From: Petrosia ficiformis
Lineage: Eukaryota > Porifera > Demospongiae > Haplosclerida > Petrosiidae
Length of the DNA stretch: 64,000 nt
Direction: 5' to 3'
NCBI GenBank assembly: GCA_947044365.1
Contig: OX345639.1
Location: 4,196,444 to 4,260,443 of the forward strand
Every line of letters begins with the position of its first letter. The stretch's first letter is position 1. A program made the translations under genes and the position numbers. This document shows positions 21,134-34,700 of the stretch, piece by piece. Under the pieces are notes generated by a model. It worked only from the letters and a program-made list of their open reading frames with translations. It did not search any database and had not been told where the DNA came from.

Positions 21134-24100
21134 TTATGTGATGAGGTGACTTAGTTTAAATGTAATATGCCATTCTTGACTTTCAGGTGGTGTAGATTCT
21201 TTGGGAGATGATTGTTTCCTTGATAATGATTAAAATTATAATAGTATAATTTAATACTTCAGTTATATTACCTGTAAGGTGAGTCATCTTTATCTTCTTG
21301 CACAAGTGGTCCTCTCTTTCTTGAACATATTTCAGTGTATTTGCGAAGATTAGAAACCATTGTATAGGGTAGTGTACCAATAGTAAATATTCCACACTCA
21401 ATCTCTTGATCTGATGCAGTTCCTTGTTGCATTGAGACAACTGTGAAAAGAAGACAATAACATTAAATATAATGTAATATTTACATGGAACTCACAGTCC
21501 AGCAATGATTCAAAGTCTGGAACACCATACGATGTATTAGAATATAGTTTACTGAGTTGAGGTTGTGATGGTCTTCTCACAGATAGAGCAGGACCGCCTG
21601 TCTTAAGTGCAAGGTGTAGGAGTGCAGAGGCCAGCTCATCAGGTGGACTGTTGATATTAGTCAGGAAAATTCTAATATCAAGATAACGCTGTACATGTTT
21701 GTCTTCAATAATATCACTCAGAAAATCTGTGAACCACTGTATAATTAACAAGGTTCATAATATTCACTGTATAATGTATTCTGTCACATGTACCTCATAA
21801 TCATTACCGCTTGGTGTTACCCAGATGAAGTATAATTTAGTTAAAGCAGGATGACATCTGTATGTATTAAAAGAATATTCATTATGATATACCACTAATA
21901 GCTCTTACTAACTTACCCACAATGACAACTTGTTGATCGTCTGTACTCCAGGAATCTCTGGATTATATTCCTACATGTGTGAGGACCATCTCCCCCACAC
22001 ACTAGCACAGCAACACGATAATCAAACAGTATATTTACTCCTGGACCAAATCTATGCAATTATGAAATAGTGTGTTATGGATTAGTAATTAGTGTTTAAC
22101 TTACGGTCCAGATATTGTTGCTTTTAATGATGGTTGTATCACTTCTATCTCTCCATTCTTAGGCTTTGGATTCAGAGGATTGGTCTTGAACCTCTGATAA
22201 GATTCTTTCAACCAAACACTACCAGTGTGTGGTAAATACACTTTCAGTTTCTGATAAAAATGAATAAATAACTTCATCAGCATTAAATGTATATGCCCTT
22301 ACTTGTTCCTTGTTGCTTGAGCTAACTGCACAAGATTGCCAATCAAAGTAGCCTGGATAAATGAACATTAAATGAAAGATTATAGTATAATGACTTTTAT
22401 AAACTTACCAATTTCAGGGATGTTAACAGTGATATATTGTCCTGGTAAAGATTTGAAATGTGTAGGTTTATCAAGTTCAACAGATAATACTCTTGATGTT
22501 TCATCATAAGGAAATGCTTTGGTAATGCCAACAGAATAACGTGGCATTATTAGTACTGAGTACAATCTCTCTAACACAAAGACAAAACCAACAACCAGCA
22601 ACCATTTCCAAAAAGATGGATTGTAATTATTAACACCATGAATAATGATAAGAAGATAAAATAACGATAGCCCAATCCAATGTAAACAATGGAATCCAAC
22701 GAAACGACACATTTTACGAAGTGGATTAATTGAGGAAATGCTCATTATTAAAAGAATTAAAATCATTACTAATCCAGTAATCAACGGATTTATGTGAGAC
22801 TTCAAATTAACCACAAAATTATCGGCTTTGCTTGTGGAATTCGATTTATCATCAAATGCAAATGAACCGAAGTGAGTAAATAAATGAACTGCACTCCAAA
22901 ACGTAAGACCTCCAGCAATAATGACATGAAATATTAAAGACTGCATCAGTGGTAGAACCTAATATATAAGTCGAGATAAAATATGATAGAACTACAATAA
23001 AGCTTTACCTTATTAAGAAATATACTCCCTCTCATTATATTAATCAGTCCCCTCATCATTGGTAATAAAATAATAACTGAATTCATACTCAGAACTGGAC
23101 CAGTTCCATATGACCACTTACTCCAGCCTTGTTTACTAGTAGACAAAACTCCAGCCAGCAGTAATATGATGTTTAGTATTACATACAACGAGAGCCAAAC
23201 CACAAAGGAAGTATGCATTGTCAAGAAGCATGATATTTTACTAGAGATTCTCTGCCTCGCATTTAGATTTCCCTCCACACCTTTTGTCTGACCATATTTG
23301 GCTATGAGACCTGAATCACTTATGTACAATCGATGTTTAGCTAACAAATCTATCAATTCTATGAATGTAATTATCCTTGTTTCCTCAGGATCTGCAGCCT
23401 ATTAGAGACATGCAATGTTAAATTGTATAACAACAAATGTAGTACACTACCTGAAGTATTCCATCAACCATTCTTTCTATATCTTCTTTTGGAACCTAAA
23501 GATACAAATTAATCAATGAATTTGGTACAATATATCATTAATGTATTCTACTCACTTCAAATTCTGCTGCAGTTAAACTTGTCTCTAATATGTTGTGAAG
23601 CTCTCTCTATCAAATTAGTAATATATTAAGTTATACTGTATATAGATATTATAATGTTACCTTTGTCATATGCTCAGCACTTCTCAACTTATGAACAATC
23701 TTCATTTGTGCACCAATTGCCATTGCCTATAACATAAATAAAGATTTGATAATTGATTAATTATTATTTGCAAAGTAGTAAACCTTTTGTTGTTTTTCTC
23801 TGATCTCAATTTCAGAACTTAAGCTTGAAGCTGACAATTGACGAGTAAGTCCTTCCCTATTAGTCACCTCAGTAATAATACCAGTGTAGAATATCTCTCC
23901 TTCAATTACAAAACTCGAAACAACTACTTCAACTGGAAATTCTTTTCCTGATTTAGAAATACCAAAAACCTGAAAAAGGATATGTATACTTACTACAGTA
24001 TTGTTCACTTGGATTGATTCCATTACTACATATACCCATTTAACCTGTACTACTATAAATATTTCCCCAAGTATATCTTTGCCAAGATAAGAAAGTGAAC

Positions 24101-27100
24101 TGTAATTATTGTAGTACTCACCGAGTATAGTCTAGCATGTTTCTGTTCTTCTGGAGCAACATGATGTTTTCTAATATGAAAAATAATATAATAAATTATA
24201 TTATCATGAAAGTTAGAGATTTACAAACTTGATATATTCCATTGCATATTCTGTTTTCTTGTTAACACCATTCTGATGTTTCTCCTTAAATCTTTCTGGC
24301 ATTATCATTTGAAGTGAGCTACCAATAGCTTCTCCTGGTGTGTAACCAAACATCTTCACAGCTCCACTACTCCAAAATACCAGCTCTCCACATGCATTAG
24401 CAGAAACTATAGCATCATCTGACATCTGCATTACAGAACGTAATGTATTGTCCACTAGCATTTCTCTTTTCCTATGAAACAATATATTACTATTTAAAAT
24501 TAATAAAAAGGTTGTCTTACTTTCTTGTAAAACTAGGGGAGCGAGATAGACTCCTGGTCCGAGGAAGTAACATTTCTTTCTCAATGTCAGGAGCCTGCAA
24601 ATTTATGGCATTCTTTCTCATTCTTCTCTGATGAAGAGGACCCGAATTGATAGAACCAGATGTGTGAAGTGGGCAAACTCTTGGAAATCCTCCTTCTTCA
24701 TCAGATGGGCTATCTCTCTTTTCAATCTCGCCAGGGGAAGACCTGATGGAAGACTGAAGTGGTGACTCAGAGCGTATTGTAATGGAGGGAGCATCGATGT
24801 GATTTGGTTTTCTGAAACTGTTGCTCCTCTGAAATATTTCAGAAACTTTAGTATGAGCTCTCGAGGAGTGCCTAGTAATACGAAGTGATCCTCCATTAGA
24901 TGGAATACTGCTTAAGCTACAAAGAGAATCACGAATATCATTATTCGATTTCCTCTCATCTTCACTTTCAGATTCATCCTCTTTTTCTTCTGAATTACTA
25001 TCTTCATCAGTATCAACATCTTCTACATAAGTATTCTTTTCACCAAACCCAAAGTTGGTAGCATTTATTTGAGGTGTATCAGGTGCCATAGGTGTAAGAT
25101 TAGCTGCAATAGCTACGGGACCAAAATGTACATTTGAGATTTTACGTCGAGGAATATTTTTATTTGTTCCATTTTCATTTGATAGTTGGGTATTGACTGT
25201 CATCTCTAAAACATCCACTGATTTCTTTCTAATTTGTACAAAATTTGTCTCATTTATCAAATCTTTAGTCAACTTTGAGGGACCAATGGATGACTCGAGT
25301 GAGATCTTATCTTCTCTTGACCAACCTTTGTAACAGGAAGCACATCCTAATTGAAAGCCAAACAATTCTTCTTCTTCCAATTTCTTGGTTTGTTGTTCAT
25401 CACTCTTTATTGCACCAAATATAAGATATACAGCAATAACTAATATGACCCATATACCATATAAAACCTTGATATACAATGGAGTTGTGTTTAGCACCAA
25501 AAAACCCTATATAAAAGAAAACATTCAATATCCTCATGTGTGTTTACATTAGTTTACTTACCAGGAAAATATTACTGAGCCCAAAGAACACTATAGATAT
25601 ACCAATTCTCTTGTGCCATACTTTGACAATTGCATTTTTGATTGGTGTAATATGTAGGAGTTTGAGTCCTGGTTGAATCAGCACACAAGCAATAATAATG
25701 ACCAATCCAATAATACTGTGTAGATGTTGAAAATGTCTCTCATTATTAACCTCTTTATACACAATAGCTAGTATCAGTCCAACCATTGCTAACAATATGG
25801 CAAATATTTGGAAAATCATATGAGGCAAATATTTCTTGTGATTTGCTAGAAGTGCTCCCAGCGGTATAATGAAACCAAATGTCATGGCCATTATTCCTGC
25901 ATGAGTATATATAAGTTGTATATGTGTAATATCAGGTGACGAAGTACATGTTTCATTGGATGGGTTGAGGAGTCTGGAGTAAAGATTGTATAAATCTTCA
26001 GTGATATTACTTGTAGCATTTTCAAGAACTGTTATGGTAGCTAGTGGTTGACACTTTCCACTACATAGTAATTGATAAACTCCTTCCTGTTGAAAATAGT
26101 ATCCTTCTTGAAGCCCTGGATCTAATAATTAAGGAAGTACATATCAGGAAATGGAAATCGAGATCATGAAGATCTCAGGAGCTACTTATTGGCAGCTTGA
26201 TATTGTGTATAAACAAATGAAACCTATTAGAAACTGTTAGCTATTATCACATCAACTCACTTATCATTTGTATGTCACCATAGTCTCTCACAATATCACC
26301 AGAACAACTAGTATTAACTAATTGAAGATTACAGTCAGTAATACCAACAAGAGTCCAGTAAACTACATCACCAGTTAATACTACCAAGTCTTCATTACAA
26401 ATGTCACACAATGTTATTTTGTGTTGTGCAGTAACAACAGAGAATTTTCCTGTTGGATTATTAGTAACAGGACACCAGTAATTATAATCACCAGAAGAGC
26501 TGAACAAGACACCATCACCTAGTGAAGGAAATGCATTAATGTATACATACATACACACATAATGCTTTAAGGTGGGGGTAATTTTTTTTTGATTTCATAA
26601 TTACAAACTGTATATCCACTCCTACTTAACAAAAATTATCTTAAAACTGTTGACTAATTTCGTTATATAACTTTGTTATACATGTGTGATACTTGATTAA
26701 TCTTATAATCCGCAAAATTGTATTATTTTTGTATTCATATGGTAATGTACTCACTGTCTCTATCTACTGGTATGAATCTATACGTATCAAGAGATACTAA
26801 TTCTGTGAAATTGCATTTCAATAAGTTTCCATTTCTGTCTCTCCATTGTGAATGTTCACCCATCAGAATATATGGACTCTCCTGACAAGACTCTAAATAC
26901 AATGTTATGAGATCATAATAATTATACTTACAGTTGATATATGCATGAACATTCCGCATAATAGATAGATAGATAGATAAATGGATAGATAGTAGTGAAA
27001 CTAACCTGGTGATACTGCACTACTGCAAGCACACAGCAGTAATTGAAATAATACTGCATGTACAAGTAGTAGAATACATTGAGGATACAGTATTGTCATC

Positions 27101-27102
27101 AT
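21134..27102 (-). CDS. Cytochrome b561 - PAS - EF-hand-like - NADPH oxidase fusion protein
   Basis: One gene of about 20 exons, coding for roughly 1,300 residues. Domains in order: signal peptide (MMTILYPQCILLLVHAVLFQ, start 27102); a Cys-containing ectodomain of about 200 residues; a cytochrome b561 module with four candidate heme histidines (THAGIM, LPHMIFQ, HLHSIIG, VWHKRIG); a long acidic, Ser-rich cytosolic linker; one PAS domain with its PAC end (DDAIVSANACGELVFWSSGA, SKSGKEFPVEVVVSS, FYTGIITEVTNRE); a degenerate EF-hand (ADPEETRIITFIEL); and a NOX membrane core with two HX13H pairs (LIFH..AVHLF and CLHW..IIHG). The C-terminus resembles the NOX FAD/NADPH domain (LPGQYITVNIPEIG, GPFGPG, LYFIWVTPSGNDYEWFTDFL), but key cofactor motifs are changed. 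One 980-base exon joins the last b561 helix to the linker, and one exon joins the EF-hand to the first NOX helices. Introns between modules are short, so a single gene is well supported. It is divergent from HEATR5. Confidence 0.85.
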
Positions 27103-27238
27103 CAGACTCTTCTTGCTGCAGTTTTGATTGTTTGTATGCAAAACACTTTTTTATAACGGATAAAACTAATTTAGAGTAGTCACACCCATTAATGTCAGTA
27201 GTCACACCCATTAATTACTTGTGGCTGTGGCTGGAAAG
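27103..27238. promoter_or_regulatory. Divergent promoter, b561-NOX fusion / HEATR5
   Basis: 136 bases separate the two start codons. Inside is a 22-base tandem duplication (about 27171-27215) whose unit contains AGTCACACCCATTAAT. CACACCC is the kind of box bound by Krüppel-like factors. Function is inferred from position and motif. Confidence 0.5.
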
Positions 27239-30100
27239 ATGTTACTACTAGATGAAGAGAAGTTGGCAGGTATTTCAGACAGTAAAAGAATAGAAATATT
27301 GCTCCAATGGTTGAAACAACTCCCACATACAATACAGACAACCTCTAGAGTGAGTTAATAGTAGTAGAAAAATGTCTTCTCTAACTGCCACACCCATTTT
27401 ACAGGAACAATTGAAGAAGAACCAACAGACTTTAGTTATACAACTACACAAGTTATTAACAAGATCTCTTCCACCATCGCTACGTTCTCTATTGTCATCA
27501 TCATATGTTTCATTATACTATGCTGGGGATAGTTCTAGTTTATTTGAAACGATTAATAAGTGTAATGATGTCGTTAAAAGCAAAGATGAAACAACAGCTA
27601 ATAAGATGTGTGTTAATTACATTGAATATTATTTGTGGTTATTAATTTATTCACATAGGACTGCATTACAATGTATAGGAGATTTGTATAGACAACATGG
27701 AAGAATGGTTAATTCAATACTTCATTCATCATCTCTACTCATCATTATCTTCTTACCATCCTCCCCCCTCCTCATCTATTAATACTCATCTCATTATCTC
27801 TCCCTCTCCTCTCATCATCTCTTCCCCTCCTCTTCCTCCTTTATTAATCCATTTCCCTCTCATCTCTATCTCTTCTCTCATCACCTCTTCTATGCCCCTC
27901 CTCTCCCCCTCCTCTCCCTCTCCTCTCATCATCTCTTCCCCTCCTCTTCCTCCTTATAATCCATTTCCCTCTCATCTCTATCTCTTCTCTCATCACCTCT
28001 TCCCTACCTCTCCTCTCCCCCTCTTCTTCCTGTCTCTCCCATCTTCCTCCTCCTCATCTCTCACCTCTTTTTCCTCCACTCTCTTTGCCTTAGGCTGGTA
28101 GCTTATTTTTGGATGTTATACAAACCCTATTAAAAGCTGTCAAGTCTAGTGAGGTAATAACAGGGGCTATACCCATACTATTATACTAATGTTTACAATC
28201 CTAATTTACATTTCCTTGTTATAATTCTGTCTTATTTCAATACCTGTCAGTATCGAGGTGATATATTTCATTGTATGGAGTCAATATTATATGGGTTAGG
28301 AACATCGGCATTATCTGCTCATAAAGATATTTATAAATGTATTAAGAATGGACTAACAGACAAACATACATCTGTACGAAGTGTTGCAGCAAAGGTAATC
28401 TGTTAATATTATATTTCTGTTATAATTAATAGTAATTAATAGTTGTATTTGAACAGAATTGTGTGTTTTATAATTATATTTTCATGAATTAAGTCATACA
28501 CCTGAATACACACATAACATTACCACATAACCAAACTATACTACACCATTAACCATTGAATTCATGAGAATGTTATATTGGTTAAAATACTAATAGAATT
28601 ACAATTTGAAATACAGATAAGGGTTACTACAAGAAACATATACATGTACACTCATATAATTTATATATTCTAATACATATATATATATACACAGGAGACC
28701 AATGCTCATATAATGTAATACTTGCATATATATATATATATATATATACAGGCTCATATAATCTATATATTCTAATACATACATATATGTATACATGGGA
28801 GACCAATGCTCATATAATGTAATACTTGCATATATATATATAATATATATACAGGCTCATATAATCTATATATTCTAATACATACATATATATATACACA
28901 GGAGACCAATGCTCATATAATGTAATACTTGCATATATATATTATATATATATATACAGGCTCATTTAATCTATATAATTATTCTAATACATACATATAT
29001 GTATACATGGGAGACACATGTTATACTTAATAATGACACATTTAAATATATACATGAAGTCTTATACATTCCATGTTTATTATACTATATCATTTTGAAC
29101 TGTCGGTTTGTAATGGTTTCTGGTCAGTTCAATCATCAGAATTAAAAATCTGTGGTTAATCTACAATACTATAGTAACTCATGGCTTCATCTATTCTCTC
29201 TCTCTAGTGTGCTCTTGAATTATCCAAACACTCCTCATTCCTGTACTGTCAGGAACTGGACTCAGTCTCTCAAGCTTGTTTAAAATCCTTTGAAGGATCT
29301 ACATATCATGTTCGTTGTTCTGTAGCATGTTTATTGGGATCCCTGTTAGCACTCACACAAAAACCATTACCTGCATATGATAAAGGAAAGGTAATAAACT
29401 AAACTATGAATAATAAATGAGGTGGTAATAATGTGTATATATTAATTTATTAGGTAAAGCTTCCATCATTGGATGATGTTCTGTCAATCCTATCAAACGG
29501 GTTTATTAGAGGTGGTGGAGGTTTCCTAAAGACTGGAGGACCTGAACTGCTAAAAGGAGGGATAGCTAATCGTGATGTTCGTGTTGGTGTAACACAGGTA
29601 TGTACTGTTATTAATAAATGAAGAATGCTCAGTAATAATTATAAACCAAAACTTACTATACTCTTCCATTGAACCCAATATGTGAAGGACTAGTTTACTA
29701 ACTAGACTGGCAGTGGTGACCAGTATAATGTCCGATATATTTCTCCACAGGCTTATGTGTTCTTCCTATCAGAGATGGGTGGAGTCTGGTTGGAGAGACA
29801 TCTTCCATTAATTCTTTGTCACATTTTAGATTTATTGACTCATTCTAAAACTACATCAACTCATATTGATGCAGTGTATTCTAGAAAATGTATAGGATTT
29901 ATCATAAAATCAGTATTCAATAGATTATTAGGAGAGTCGGCTCAACTGGCTGCAACTAAACATCTCTGTTCTCTTATAATACAATACACCAACCATACTT
30001 CATCAAATGGATTATCAAATGAATTAGGTATCTATTTATGTATGTATCTGTCTATCTATCTATGTACGTATGTATGTATATATGTATGTATGTATGTATG

Positions 30101-30153
<53 letters not shown>

Positions 30154-30179
30154 TGTCTGTATGTATGTATGTATGTATG

Positions 30180-30240
<61 letters not shown>

Positions 30241-31692
30241 CATGTATATATGTATGTATGTATGTATTTATGTACGTATGTATGCATGTATGTATGTATG
30301 TATGTATGTTCATTAGGTGATGAAGGAGAGAAGTCAGGTGAGGTAGGAGGAGGAAGTGATAAAGTGGTAGATAAGAATTCTCGTCAACATGTATTAGTGT
30401 GTGGATTAATTGAAATATCATCTCTAATTCTGTCACTCAATACTGCTGCTTCATCACTACTTGTATCTGATAATGGAATAATGGATGGAGATAACCCCTC
30501 CCCTTTAATTGAAGCCATTAGTAATACATTATTACACCCCAGTTTGGCAGCAAGGTGTGTTATATCATTGTTATATCATTAGGTAGTGATACTCTCAGTA
30601 GTAATTAGATGTAGTAATTAAATTCACAATATTCAAACCACATATATATAATTATATTATATGTATACAAACTATAATCTCTATTGGCTTCTTGAGTGGT
30701 TTCACTTAATTGTGTGTTTTCAAGTGTAATTTAATCTCATATACAGTTGCAGCATGTGTATAGCATAACACAATTACATAGACACACACACACGCATAAT
30801 TATAGTATTTTTAATATAATTAATGTGATATCTACAATAAATATTATATTAATTACAAACACAGACTGTTGTCATGGAAATCATGTTCACTTAATTCGTA
30901 GATTGTCTGGTGCTGGATGTATTCACTGTGTAGGATCTTCATTGCCTTCTCTAATAACTCCATTAATAGATTACTTAATGAAGGGGCTTAAAGTTAATAG
31001 GGGTAATTCTGATGGTCTAGTTGGATACTCATATGCTTTGGCCTCATTACTGAGTACTGTACAGTTTAGTGAACTAGGTGTACCATCAGCTAAAGCACAA
31101 GAAGTATTTCTGTTTGGAATGGAACTCATTAAGACTCCAGCAAATGGAGGAAAACTTTCTATAGCTAGTGTGCAAAGCGGATGGGCATTAATTGGAGCTT
31201 ATCTCAGCCTTGGTAAGATATTACATACCAATGTTTATAATTTATTGTCATTGTTATCATCTTATCTAATTATCCATCTCATTATTCATTGTCATTATCC
31301 ATTGTTATCATCTCGTATCCATTGTAATTACCCCTAATTGATTACCCTTCGTTATTCATTGTTATTGCTTTCAGGTCCTGCATATGTCAGATCTAATATT
31401 AGAAATATTCTTACATTGTGGCATGGAGTATTTCCACATTCTCGTCAACAACTCACTGCAGAGATGAAAACAGGAACATCATCGTCATGGAAACACACTC
31501 TTGAAACAAGAGTAGGAGCTCTAACTTGTAAGATATACATTTGTGCCATATGTTTTATATTTCCTGTGTGTGTTTGTGTTTTATAGCTATTGTGGAGTTT
31601 ATATCTTCATGTCAATCATTACTCTCACCTGCTATTACCAAGATCTTAATGTTACCATTAGATTCAGCCCTTGCCATGACATCAGGGTATGT

Positions 31693-31736
<44 letters not shown>

Positions 31737-34700
31737 TGTATGTACATGTATATATTCATAATGTTATTAGACTGGCTGGTCTTGTGAAAGCTCATGGTGT
31801 CCATTTGAAGGGAGCTGGTGCCATGTTAAGACTTAGGTTGTATCAAGGTCTACTTCCTTTATCAGGCAATGCATATGAGAGTGAGTATTATAATCTATGG
31901 TCGTTTGTCATCAATCATCATGCAGTCATCATTAGTCATTATCCATTCACTCATTAATCTATCCATTCACTCATCAATCTATTAACCTATTAATTATTTC
32001 ATATTCACAGGTTGTTTAAACACTCTTCTTAGAGAACTAGTAGCTGAATTCACATTATCAGATAACATGGCATCAACTACCACCTCTCTTCTTCGTTCAA
32101 TGTGTCATAAGGATGATAGCATTCTATTGGGATCATGGCTTGAAGAAACTGATCACAGAGATGTTGAAGAGATGGTAATATAACACGATATAAATAAATG
32201 TTATCATTGTGTTGTGTTTGTAGCTTCAACCAAACAGTGCTGCTGGATCAGGAGCTCTTGAACATGACCCCTCATCGATATATTTGTGTGCTAATAAAGT
32301 AAGATATGGTTACATATTAAACACTATTAGTTCCCTTATCTTTACAGGATGCTACCTTACCTGGACCACTCCCACTTGGAGTAGCTGTGATTGATGCTTC
32401 TATTTCCTTATTTGGTCGTGTATTTCCTCAAGTATCATCCAAACACAGACAACAGTTATTAACACATTTCAAGGAATGTATTAAACAAGCCAAACCTTCT
32501 AATAGACAACTGGCTATACAAATTAATATATTTACTGCATTCTTAGCTGGACTAAAGGTCTTATAACAAAGATTTTAGAAAAATAATTACGTTCCATTTC
32601 TTTAAATAGGGATTAATTGATTCCAAGTCGTCGTTAGGTGATGATGATCTTATCAGTACCGCATATACTCTAATTACAGTAAGTAATTAATTTGTTATAT
32701 TCATAACATTATCTAATATTTAATAGGGCGCTATGTCAAGCCCTGAGCCCATGTTACGATGTGCTGCAGGTGAGGCTCTAGGCCGTCTTTCACAAGTAGT
32801 GGGAGAAGCTGGATTTGTGGCTCAGATAGTTCAAATGAGTGTTGATACATTGAAAACTAGTAAAGATATAAACACACGAACAGGTCATTTATTATCTCTT
32901 GGGTGTCTTCATCGATATGTTGGAGGTATGGGATCTGGTCAACATCTTCAAATCACTGTTACTACATTACAAGAACTAGCTAGTGATACGGATGAACAGG
33001 TATGATAATTAACATTTTGTGGTATACTATCTAAGTAGTACCACCATCACTCAGGCATTGTATTTCCAGTCTGTGGTTATATTTCTACTATTTTAAACAC
33101 CCACTCATTTTATTAATAATAATTAGTTACCTATTAAAAATTATATTTCTTGTTTTTTAATCTAATAACATCATCAATATTTGTCACATCTACTGCCTTT
33201 CAAGATGTCCATAGAGAATATAATTTTAACAAGTAATTTGTCTCACCTGTTTGTGTCCAAGTTAAGATATATATAATTATTATAAAAATGTGTTTACTAA
33301 ACAGCTGTTTAACTGAAATTAATGAAATGTAGTGTTAATATATATCAAAGTCATTGCTGACCAGTAAGAATGTGATTTAATTATTATCTTCAGGTATGGG
33401 CATTACATGCTTTGGGGTTAATAGCAGACAGTGGAGGACCTCTGTTTAGAAATCATGTTGATTCAACTCTCTCTCTTCTTCTATCATTACTAATTAATAC
33501 TCCTAGGGTACATACTCAAATGTACCGTTGCCTTGGTAACTGTTTGAGTGCACTATTGACAACACTTGGTCCTGAGCTACAAATTATGACTAAATCTATG
33601 TCATCAATGAGAGAAACCTGTTTAACATGTTATGCTATTATACAGGTAAGCCTGTCAAACTCGTTTGTACTAAATTTAGTAATATTATCCCTTTCATTAT
33701 GTTTATAGGGTCACCCTGATAGTGTGGTTCAAAGTGCAGCTATCAGCTGTCTGCAGCAATTACAACTATTTGCTCCATCTCTTGTGTCTTTAGAAGGTGT
33801 TGTTCCAGATCTTTACCTTTCTCTAAATAGTTCTCATCTCTTATTGAGGCGAACAGCAGCTAATTGTTTGAGACAATTTAGTCAGCAAGAGCCGCGACGT
33901 ATTTGGGAAATGTTGTGGAAAGATGGGAAAGGATTGGAACACACTGTATTGTCAAAATTAGACATTGAAACTGACGAAAAGTTAAGATTCGATTTGAAGG
34001 AAATAGTCTTTAGTCTGCTGTCATCGTTGGCTCCTAATGATCCAATGAAATGGTTGCTGCTATGTAATGGAGTACTATCTGCTACTGCACAAACAGATGA
34101 TATATCTAAAGATACTGAAGATATAGGGCAGACTGAGGGGACAAGTGGAGTGGAAGTTGATGAAGATATGAAAAGTTTCACTTCAGGAGAGGAGAAACAA
34201 GTTCACACTAATATTACACCAAGATGGCCGACAAAAGTATTTGCTGTAGAATGCTCCAGAAAGATTTACAAAGTTTGTGAGAATAATCCAGCACATTTTG
34301 ATCTAATGTTAGCACAAAAGACCCAACAACAGGATGGAGGTAATTAATTAATTATTGTTTAATGTTGTTAATTAATTATTATTTATTTTCTCATTTATTT
34401 ATTATTATTGGCTATTATTTAATTATTGATTAGGTGACTATTTAGTGATGCATCTGTCAGAATTAGTCAGAACTTCATTCATAGCTGCTACAGCAAGTGT
34501 GGACCAACTCAAATTAGCTGGATATAAAGCTCTTCAGGTCAGTCAGTCCCTAGTCTGTAGTATACTGAATATACATTCTCTCTATAGGATGTAATTGAAT
34601 TGTTTGCTGGTACACCAGACCCTGATTATCCACAACATGTTTTACTGGAGCAGTATCAAGCACAGGTATGTGTAATGGATCTTCATTCTTTCTATTTGAC

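Noticed and set aside
23300..23400. Calcium regulation through the EF-hand before the NOX core.
   Set aside because: The loop ADPEETRIITFIEL keeps positions 1, 8 and 12 but has Arg in place of the central Gly and poor ligands at 3 and 5, so calcium binding is unlikely.
23940..24480. PAS domain as a heme-binding oxygen sensor like FixL.
   Set aside because: Its sequence resembles bacterial PAS domains, but the histidines present (KHH and KHAR) do not align with the FixL proximal His position. Heme binding cannot be claimed from sequence.
30038..30436. Open frames of Tyr-Ile or His-Thr repeats on both strands.
   Set aside because: Translations of GTAT/AT microsatellite in a HEATR5 intron. The same applies to frames at 58470-58806, 59405-59744 and 63557-63854.
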